Shown here: positions 7,707-14,426 of the stretch, one piece after another
How the letters are laid out: every line of letters starts with the position of its first letter
How positions within the stretch are numbered: position 1 is the first letter of the stretch
From: M30B19 sp041688615
GTDB taxonomy: Bacteria; Planctomycetota; Planctomycetia; Pirellulales; Pirellulaceae
DNA length: 25,732 nucleotides
Assembly: GCA_041688615.1 (NCBI GenBank)
Contig: JBDNHU010000047.1
Coordinates: 1-25,732, forward strand
Direction: 5' to 3'
Notes under the pieces: model-generated
The model's database searches: none
Told to the model about the DNA's origin: nothing
What the model saw: the letters and a program-made list of their open reading frames with translations, nothing else
Made by a program: the position numbers and the translations under genes

Positions 7707-9392
7707 TTATGATTCAGAAATCCATTTCGAAACGTTTAACGGCAATTGCCGTCGCCCTTCAGATACCGCTGCTAGAATTTGATCTTCTATCCTTAGGAAA
7801 GCATCTAATACGCCTGCATCCCACTGTTGGGCATATCCTTTTATGAAGATCTCCTTGACCTTTTCATGCTGCATACCTGCCCGATAGGGACGGTCACTTG
7901 TCATTGCATCATAGGCATCAGCAACCGCGGTGATTCTTGCCAACAGAGGAATTTCTTCCCCTCTCAACCCTCGGGGATAACCGCCTCCGTCAATCTGCTC
8001 ATGATGATACAAAACGATTGGCAACAGTTCATCAAACTGCTTCACATCACACAAAATATTGTAGCCAAGAGTTGGGTGCAGACGAATGTGATCAAACTCT
8101 TCTTCAGTCAGCCTGCCGGGCTTCCTTAAGACAGCATCATCGATCCCAATTTTTCCAACATCATGCAGTAATCCGCCCATGAAAATACGCTGCAGTTGGG
8201 ATGAATCGCAACCTAGTTCTTTGGCCAATAGCACCGCAACTCGGGCGACACGTTCACTATGACCGCAAGTGTACGGGTCCTTGACCTCAATTGCAGTTGT
8301 TAACGTACGTACAACATTGGCAAGCAATTCTTTTTGCTGCCGATAGTGCTCTAAGTTCCCAAGATGGATGCCAAGAATGGTGGCGATCGAGCCCAACAAG
8401 TGAGCTTCAACACTACCGAATTCACCTTGGTCGTTGTGATTGACGATTGTCAAATAGCCGAAGTTATTTTCACCTTCACGAAGCGGAACAATAACAATTT
8501 GGTGCACTTCGGGATAAGGCCAACCTCTTCCTGAGGTCACTGGCTGGTTTACGATCACAGGATGCTGGTTCTTATCCACATTCAGAATCTTGATCAGGCT
8601 GGCCAGCCGATCACTATCCAGCGGAAAATCGCCTGCGACGAACAATTCGGTCGAACTACGAACATCAAAGTTTGCCTTGTTGCAATCAGCCGATGGTAAA
8701 AATTGGATGGCAATTCCTTCGGCCGGTATGCACTCCAATGCACCCTCCATACACAGCCGCGCGATTTCAACATCGCTGCTAGTAAGCTTCAACTGTTCGG
8801 TCAACGAATAAATTAGCGTGATTTCTTCGTAGGTGACCGCAATTTTTTCCGACAATTCGTCGACAATTAAAAACGTTTTCGTATTGGCTTGCAGCTGCTG
8901 GGCCCAACGCTGGAACCCAGCATAAGACTGAGTCAACTGGCGATAGGACCAGCGTTCTTGTTCCAACGCCCAGGTCCTAAGTTCCTCGACCTCCACGCCC
9001 AGGGCTTTCGCCTCGGCCTCGATCCACGATCCGCCAACTCCCGATCCTTCACTCAACAAGACTCGAGCGACGCCAAATTTATGCGGGGCTTCCAGGGCTT
9101 CAAGTGGAACTAAGAACAACCCAACCTGTTCTGATAGGCTTAAGATGTCACATGCGGTCGACGCCCCTTGCCCGGCTAGCCAACTGGAATGTTGAAGCAC
9201 TGCCGCACCTGGCCCAAACCCAACCCCGCTTGATTGCAGCGGGGGCGACGCTTGCGAGTCCCATATTTCAAACGGGAAACCAAACCAATCAGTCAACAGA
9301 GTGGCTAATTCGGAAGCCTCTAGCAATGCTTCGGAAACGATTTTCTTCTTTGGCTGAGTGTTTACGCCAAAAATTGTGTTTGGATTGGACAA
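7707..9392 (-). CDS. GAF + HD-GYP domain protein, probable c-di-GMP phosphodiesterase
   Basis: 561 aa. Residues 1-180 are unassigned, about 185-345 look like a GAF sensor domain, and 355-545 are an HD-GYP domain. Visible metal and signature residues are H378 (GHSERV), H410-D411 in LLHDVGKIG, HHE at 463-465, D468 and GYP at 471-473, then RITAVADAYDAMTSDRPYR. All the usual metal ligands I can place are present, so it should be active; HD-GYP enzymes hydrolyse cyclic di-GMP. No membrane helix is seen, so it is a cytoplasmic sensor-effector. The start is TTG at 9392 with GGGA upstream; an in-frame TGA two codons earlier rules out an upstream start. Neighbours do not indicate the signal sensed. 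Confidence 0.93.
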   Translation of the reverse strand: MSNPNTIFGVNTQPKKKIVSEALLEASELATLLTDWFGFPFEIWDSQASPPLQSSGVGFGPGAAVLQHSSWLAGQGASTACDILSLSEQVGLFLVPLEALEAPHKFGVARVLLSEGSGVGGSWIEAEAKALGVEVEELRTWALEQERWSYRQLTQSYAGFQRWAQQLQANTKTFLIVDELSEKIAVTYEEITLIYSLTEQLKLTSSDVEIARLCMEGALECIPAEGIAIQFLPSADCNKANFDVRSSTELFVAGDFPLDSDRLASLIKILNVDKNQHPVIVNQPVTSGRGWPYPEVHQIVIVPLREGENNFGYLTIVNHNDQGEFGSVEAHLLGSIATILGIHLGNLEHYRQQKELLANVVRTLTTAIEVKDPYTCGHSERVARVAVLLAKELGCDSSQLQRIFMGGLLHDVGKIGIDDAVLRKPGRLTEEEFDHIRLHPTLGYNILCDVKQFDELLPIVLYHHEQIDGGGYPRGLRGEEIPLLARITAVADAYDAMTSDRPYRAGMQHEKVKEIFIKGYAQQWDAGVLDAFLRIEDQILAAVSEGRRQLPLNVSKWISES

Positions 9393-9886
9393 AGTTCACA
9401 TCCCAATCTGCTCGGCCTTGGCAAAATACTGTCGACCTGTTTCCTGGTGAAAAAATGGGGGCGATTCTTGCGCCCAGTACTACCGTCCTTCTCCCCATCG
9501 GACAAGGCACGAAGAATCAGCATGCCTTTACAACGATTAAGATCAACACTGGCTGAATCGGAGTTTAAAAAACAGTTTATGATGATACTGCGACCGAGGG
9601 GAAATAGGTAAAAAGAATAGAATCAAAGAGCACGCAAAGTTGCCCCAAGAAGAAACAGGCCGCTTACCCACAATGCTGAACCCACAATGCTGAACCGCCA
9701 GAAATCAGCCCACACAAGAACCTCGGTAGATAGGGTTTGTACGCAATTGGCCAAAGGGCTGTGAGAAGACATATAGCCCTAAATTAGTGCAATCGCTGGG
9801 TAATGTGGGCCTTATGCAGCTACATGAAAAACCGTCACCAAGTTTAGGGGAAGATCTTATGCCGAACGGGACATTCCCGAGGAGAA
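9393..9886. other. non-coding gap between HD-GYP and M50-like genes
   Basis: This 494-bp stretch has only spurious short ORFs. It contains a perfect 2 x 14-bp duplication at 9667-9694 and a small hairpin CGGGA-CAT-TCCCG (9867-9879) just past the stop of the upstream minus-strand gene. I see no clear promoter. Confidence 0.4.
9667..9694. repeat. tandem duplication, 2 x 14 bp
   Basis: CCCACAATGCTGAA occurs twice in perfect head-to-tail copies at 9667-9680 and 9681-9694. Confidence 0.85.
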
Positions 9887-10984
9887 TCAATAATCAATCG
9901 TTCGCCGACTTCGATAACGCAGGCTAACACGATCCAAAATGTCTCGTTCCTCTTTGGACAGGCTTTCCAGTCCGCCATCGCTAACTTTCAATAGCAACCC
10001 ATCCAAAAGAACGTCTTCGGATTGGTCCTGAGCGGTCTGCGCCTGGGTCCGACTTACATGGTGCTCTTCCATCCAAGCGTCCCATTGCTCTTTCGATTCT
10101 GGTTCATTCCGCGATTCGGGCGACCATTGACCCTCTTCCGCAAACATCGCAGAATTCACCGCCGGAACTGGTCTTAAACTAGGGTTGTATTCGTTTGCGG
10201 GCAAGTATTCCTGCAGCCTACGCAAATAATTCTGCCGGGCCGCAAACAGCAAGACGGTCCCTGACAAAATCGGCCATAAACATGCTGGTCTCAAAGGCCC
10301 CTCGGTCCAATCCCGGACAAAATACGCCATCGCAAAAAGACTGATGGCGAAGAATTGGCCAACCACAAACAACATCGTATACCGCTGAACCGCGTCAACT
10401 CGGCGCAGTTTTAAATCACTCCATGCTTCCAATAAATAACCCATATCCAACGGAACAATTGGGACCAATTGGATAATCACGGCCGCCAAGTTTAGCCAAG
10501 TAAAAATCTCAACTAGGGAACGATCGACATTTGCCCAATCAATTCGCCGAGGTTGAAAGGGGTTGATCAATTCACTGAAACTTTGACCCGGTTGAGGAAC
10601 CAATAACGCCAAAAGCGTCAAGCCAATCGAGAGCAAAGCAATGTTAGCGAAAATCCCCATGCTGTAACAGCGAATCCGCTGCCGTGGGGTCACATCCATG
10701 CCAAAATGATAAAGTGCTCCCCATGGAACAAAGCAGATGGCTTTGACCTGAACTTTATTTCTACCAAACGCATAAACTTGCGCAAGCACGTGCGATAGCA
10801 CTACAATGGCGCCCATCGTTAAAGTCGCCAGCGAAGTACCAATAACTACTGGCCGATGATACGCGATATGGTATTCAATCCCCACAATCAATATGGCGGC
10901 CAAGAATAGCAACAGATGGGCGCGAATTGGAATTCCATTCCAACGCCCAAAGGGCAAGCTCCAGTAATAGGTTTCATTAAGCAT
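9887..10984 (-). CDS. M50 (site-2 protease)-like membrane protein, degenerate active site
   Basis: 365 aa; ATG at 10984 has AGGA about 10 nt upstream. The N-terminal 220 residues are strongly hydrophobic, with about six membrane segments, and follow the S2P layout: a helix ending VVLSHVLAQVYAFG, a turn VKAICFVPWGALYHF where S2Ps have a FPLGG loop, MGIFANIALL where they have AGPLVN, and PIVPLDMGYLLEAW where they have PxxPLDGG. The zinc motif HExxH is HVLAQ (65-69): Glu and the second His are missing, while H65 and D180 remain. I infer a non-proteolytic relative. The C-terminal soluble tail (LDGLLLKVSDGGLESLSKEE, then ILDRVS) resembles the tail seen on many bacterial rhomboid-family proteins. 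The fold assignment is by eye; confidence in M50 ancestry is moderate. Confidence 0.75.
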   Translation of the reverse strand: MLNETYYWSLPFGRWNGIPIRAHLLLFLAAILIVGIEYHIAYHRPVVIGTSLATLTMGAIVVLSHVLAQVYAFGRNKVQVKAICFVPWGALYHFGMDVTPRQRIRCYSMGIFANIALLSIGLTLLALLVPQPGQSFSELINPFQPRRIDWANVDRSLVEIFTWLNLAAVIIQLVPIVPLDMGYLLEAWSDLKLRRVDAVQRYTMLFVVGQFFAISLFAMAYFVRDWTEGPLRPACLWPILSGTVLLFAARQNYLRRLQEYLPANEYNPSLRPVPAVNSAMFAEEGQWSPESRNEPESKEQWDAWMEEHHVSRTQAQTAQDQSEDVLLDGLLLKVSDGGLESLSKEERDILDRVSLRYRSRRTIDY

Positions 10985-11338
10985 TAGTCAAGTTCCTGAT
11001 CTGACTACCATCGATTTCGAACAACACAACACATGCCCCAGCAAACATGTGTTTAAGGCAAAAACTGCCCTGAACACCGCGTCCCAAATACCGCGTCCAT
11101 ATAACTTGCATGCCAAGTAATCGTTCACCCAATGCCCAATGCCCAATGCCCAATAATTCATGCCCAATAATTCATGCCCAATAATTTATGCCCAATAACA
11201 TTCGCCCCTAAAACCATGGCCCAATGGGTCTGAAGCAACTTCAATGCGAAACTAAGGCGAGAAAAGGACTCCCAAAAACACGACTTACCGCTCGCAATCT
11301 TGTCACTATCGTATCAAACACACTCCCCCTAGAAAATA
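10985..11338. other. non-coding gap with repeat array
   Basis: This 354-bp gap separates two minus-strand genes. It holds a composite tandem array (11130-11193) and otherwise AT-rich sequence without a supportable ORF. No terminator with a T-run was recognised. Confidence 0.4.
11130..11193. repeat. composite tandem array, 7-bp then 14-bp units
   Basis: Three copies of CAATGCC (11130-11150) run into three copies of AATAATTCATGCCC (11152-11193, the last with one change). The 14-bp unit contains the ATGCCC core of the 7-bp unit, so the longer repeat probably grew from the shorter. Confidence 0.85.
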
Positions 11339-12424
11339 CTAGAGGTTGAAGGTGTCCACAAACTTCTCAATTTTTTTCAAATTTTCCCCCAGTCGATCCG
11401 CCCAGCCACTTCCGGTCACCTGAGTTTGAATCAAATCAACACTTAAAACACGCGGTGCAAATTTGGAAATGGCTGATTCCAATGTCTTGTTCTGATCACT
11501 GACCAGAAAGATCAGGCCGGTGGGATTCTCTTTCAACCAATCCGATAGTTCGCGGCGAAGATTAACCGCATCTTGTTGGGCTGCGATGGCCATTGGTTGA
11601 ACCTCCAACGGCCAATCTAGACGCCGACACAAGTATTCCAGACCTACCGCATTGGTCAGAACCTTCGCCCTTACCTTCGAACCCATTTCAGCAAACTGGG
11701 CCTCCAATTGGGTTCTGATCCCTTGCCACTGTTGGACAGCTTCGGCATACTCCATCTTAGTCAAAAGCTTGGCTGCCACCATTTCTGAGAGGGCCAGTTC
11801 AATTTGTTTCCCAAAAATTAAGGGATCCAGCCAGGTTTGAGCAACAATTCCCTGGTGAGAATGCTGGCCGCCAGGTCCGTGAGAGTGACTGCCCAGATCG
11901 TCCACCATCACCAATTGGTCCATGACTTCAAACGTCGTATTGATGACTCGACTTTGGGGCAAGGAGACGGTGTCGATCCAGCCTGCGTTGTGAGTCCCCT
12001 CCAACAAGATGAGGCGACTGTTTTGAATCTTGCCCAGTGTCACTCGATCAATCCCTTGCCCAACATTTACCTGCGGATGAAACAACTGCACTTGCTTCCC
12101 CACTAGACCCTGTAGAACGTCATACATGGCGTACGAGACCACCGTGACAATTTTCACATCGGCGGTTGGGTTGGACGAACTTCCTGGTCCAGGACCGCCT
12201 TGTTGCCCACGGTCTGGATTCGACTCACCGCACCCTGCAACGGTTGCACTCATAACCACAAGCAGGACCAACCCTGGCACGAAATTCATGGTGATCGCCT
12301 GCACAGGACGAAGCATCCCGGTGCAAAATCTACCTTTAACCTGTTCACTCGGCATCTTGGACACTTCGATTTCTTTCAAGATTGATACAAGACTGATCCT
12401 TGGTAGCAAAGAATCAACACCCAT
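11339..12424 (-). CDS. TroA/ZnuA-family substrate-binding lipoprotein, zinc ligands replaced
   Basis: 361 aa from ATG 12424; ATGs at 12355 and 12316 would give more normal signal lengths and are good alternatives. The signal ends in a lipobox VAGC (C65), so it is a likely membrane-anchored lipoprotein. After a Gly/Pro linker the TroA fold is recognisable: VKIVTVVSYAMYDVLQGLVG, LILLEGTHNAGWID, TWLDPLIFGKQIELAL, LTNAVGLEYLCRRLDW and GLIFLVSDQNKTLE. By eye-alignment to ZnuA the three ligand histidines correspond to Q123, Q196 and T257/N258; only the final Asp (D330) seems kept. A His-rich loop (GSHSHGPGGQHSHQG, residues 178-192) lies between the lobes. It is last in a block with an FtsX-type permease, not a Znu-type permease, so classical zinc import is doubtful. 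Confidence 0.85.
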   Translation of the reverse strand: MGVDSLLPRISLVSILKEIEVSKMPSEQVKGRFCTGMLRPVQAITMNFVPGLVLLVVMSATVAGCGESNPDRGQQGGPGPGSSSNPTADVKIVTVVSYAMYDVLQGLVGKQVQLFHPQVNVGQGIDRVTLGKIQNSRLILLEGTHNAGWIDTVSLPQSRVINTTFEVMDQLVMVDDLGSHSHGPGGQHSHQGIVAQTWLDPLIFGKQIELALSEMVAAKLLTKMEYAEAVQQWQGIRTQLEAQFAEMGSKVRAKVLTNAVGLEYLCRRLDWPLEVQPMAIAAQQDAVNLRRELSDWLKENPTGLIFLVSDQNKTLESAISKFAPRVLSVDLIQTQVTGSGWADRLGENLKKIEKFVDTFNL

Positions 12425-12532
12425 CGCAGCGTCGCACAGAGATCACTACAGCCCTATGACTCGCATACTCAATTACCCGTTTCACGATTCCACTTGTAAC
12501 ATCCGGCAACGGCTCCAACACTTAAACGCAAG

Positions 12533-13705
12533 CTACGCCAACCAACGATAAAGACTCTCACCCAATAAATCTGTAAGAAAATGCGACAGCAGGAAACTCG
12601 ATCCCATCGCAAGCACAAGGATCAGCGAAACTTCGGCTGCCAACATCGAAAAGGTGAACCCTCGGCTGGCACCCAGTTTGAACATCGTCTCCATCTCGTT
12701 TTTGCGAATATGGAGCGACAATCCAATCACCAATCCAAACAGGCTAAAGGTTGCCAAGGCAACAAAAATTACAGTCGCTAAAATCAGTTGTTGAATTTGA
12801 AACACCACGGAAATCAATTCACTGACTGTCTTGTCCGCCAGTACCGCTTGCAACCCAGGCAACTTGCTTGCGAATCCAGCAGCCAAATCTTGAACTTTTT
12901 GTTCTTCACTTAAAATCAGAATCGCAGTCAACGGGAACTCACTTTGATCACCATGAAAATGAAACGACGCGATGCTCTGGTCAGTAATTTCCGTAAAGGG
13001 CAGAACGGCGGCCGATGCCACGGTTCCTTGCTCATTTTTTTCAAGCACCAAATTCGGATCTTCGCTACCAATCACATCTTGGTGTCCGTGCCCTAAATTT
13101 TCGATCACCCAAGCTGTTTTCACATCTACAAAAACAGCCAGATCGTCCGGACTATCAACGTATTCCAATACACCAACAACATTCATTCGCAGCGGATAGT
13201 CGGCCGCGATACTCAAGAAACTCTTCGGGTTAGAAATGACTTGGTCCCCGACGTTCAACCCAAGTTCGTCTGCCGCTTTTGCCCCTAGCACACAATCGCC
13301 CAATCGACCAAACACTTCCCCACTGGCTAACTTCAATTTCCGAAACTGAAAATATTCCAAGTGAGTTCCAACAATCGGAATTCGATCCACTTGGAATCGA
13401 ACATGCAACGGCACTGCGGCTTCAAATCCTTTTCTTTGAAATTCCTGCCAATTCCCAAATTTCAAGGTTTGTAAATCAGAAGCGCGAAAATACAAACCGT
13501 GCAACGTCAAATCCAGAGGGCTACCCACGCTACCGATCACCAATGGCGTTTGCTTCGCTCGTCGATGTAGTTCCGCCTGAATCTTTGGCGCTAGCTGACG
13601 AAGGACCAACGGCAAAAGCAAACTAATGGTCAAACAACCCACTAACAGCGTTGTTCGCATCCAATGGTATCGTATGTGCAATACTGCTAACCAAATGGCA
13701 TCCAC
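12533..13705 (-). CDS. FtsX/MacB-type ABC transporter permease
   Basis: 390 aa from GTG at 13705. This start shares its first base with the stop of the ATPase gene (TAGTG), and AAGGAG lies seven nt upstream, a textbook coupled start; the frame is open to a GTG at 13735 but that is less likely. The product opens DAIWLAVLHIRYHWMRTTLL with the first membrane helix at about 17-36. A large periplasmic domain follows, then two C-terminal helices separated by RKNEMETMFKLGASRGF, the cytoplasmic coupling segment typical of FtsX-like permeases. The periplasmic domain contains GHGHQD and FHFHGDQ, possible metal-binding motifs. Only three helices are evident; the usual last helix seems absent, as the protein ends at LLGESLYRWLA. 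It likely works with the adjacent ATPase and the lipoprotein downstream. Confidence 0.88.
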   Translation of the reverse strand: MDAIWLAVLHIRYHWMRTTLLVGCLTISLLLPLVLRQLAPKIQAELHRRAKQTPLVIGSVGSPLDLTLHGLYFRASDLQTLKFGNWQEFQRKGFEAAVPLHVRFQVDRIPIVGTHLEYFQFRKLKLASGEVFGRLGDCVLGAKAADELGLNVGDQVISNPKSFLSIAADYPLRMNVVGVLEYVDSPDDLAVFVDVKTAWVIENLGHGHQDVIGSEDPNLVLEKNEQGTVASAAVLPFTEITDQSIASFHFHGDQSEFPLTAILILSEEQKVQDLAAGFASKLPGLQAVLADKTVSELISVVFQIQQLILATVIFVALATFSLFGLVIGLSLHIRKNEMETMFKLGASRGFTFSMLAAEVSLILVLAMGSSFLLSHFLTDLLGESLYRWLA

Positions 13706-14379
13706 TACGAAACTCCTTGGGCAACTTGTCGCCACAGCTGAAAGTCAACGGTTGCTTCAAATTGACTGACCAGACTGACGTCGTGTGTCACCATAATCAA
13801 AATCGCATCCGTCTCCGCCGCTTGTTGCTTTAACAAATCGACGATGACTTGTTTGTTCTCAGGATCCAAATTTCCTGTTGGCTCATCTGCCAATACAATC
13901 TTCGGTTGAGTAATCAGCGCTCGGCAAATTGCGACTCTTTGCTGTTCCCCTTGGGATAGCTTTTGAATCGGGCGTTCCAGTAAAGATGTGATTCCGGTAC
14001 GTTCTGCCAATTCATGCAGCCGATTTACGACTTTGGGATCCGTGGACAACGCATGGTTGATTGAAAATGGCAGCAAAATATTGCGGCGAACATTAAGATA
14101 ATCGATCAGTTCAAATCGTTGAAAAACTAAACCGATTTGTGATGCGCGGAAATCTCGCAGTTGCTTTTCGGACAACCCATTAATCAACCGGTTTCCAAAA
14201 CGAACCGTTCCCCGATCACACCTCAGAATCCCCGCCAACAAATGAAGTAGCGTTGTCTTCCCCGACCCACTGGGTCCAATGATGGCTACCTGGGACTTCG
14301 ATTCGACGGTCCATTCAGGGATAACCAGGCGAAAAGTTGACGAGGGGTAACCAAAGCAAAGATCGGAAATTTTTATCAT
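13705..14379 (-). CDS. LolD/MacB-type ABC transporter ATP-binding protein
   Basis: 224 aa from the ATG at 14379 (MIKISDLCFGY, which matches the family start); an in-frame GTG at 14400 preceded by AGGCGG is an alternative. It contains Walker A GPSGSGKTT, the Q-loop in GLVFQRFELID, signature LSQGEQQR, Walker B IVLADEPTGNLD and the H-loop in MVTHD, so it should be a competent ATPase. The EPTGNLD Walker B and QRFELI forms are those of the LolD/MacB/FtsE group that pairs with FtsX-type permeases, agreeing with the next gene, which overlaps its stop codon. The preceding 695-aa membrane protein ends 27-47 bp upstream, suggesting a single transcript. Confidence 0.95.
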   Translation of the reverse strand: MIKISDLCFGYPSSTFRLVIPEWTVESKSQVAIIGPSGSGKTTLLHLLAGILRCDRGTVRFGNRLINGLSEKQLRDFRASQIGLVFQRFELIDYLNVRRNILLPFSINHALSTDPKVVNRLHELAERTGITSLLERPIQKLSQGEQQRVAICRALITQPKIVLADEPTGNLDPENKQVIVDLLKQQAAETDAILIMVTHDVSLVSQFEATVDFQLWRQVAQGVS

Positions 14380-14426
14380 GGGTCTGAATTTTTCGCACAC
14401 AAGTTCCGCCTGAACCTCACCCCAAA

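Noticed and set aside
9289..9510. Minus-strand ORF just upstream of the HD-GYP gene, as a frameshifted N-terminus
   Set aside because: Its composition is not protein-like, it overlaps in another frame, and the TTG start with GGGA fits the HD-GYP gene.
9625..9740. Possible GEMM (c-di-GMP) riboswitch: ACGCAAAG near 9634 and CGGTAGATAGGG near 9721
   Set aside because: The fragments resemble GEMM landmarks, but the spacing is about twice that expected, the first hairpin is absent, and the strand points away from the HD-GYP gene.
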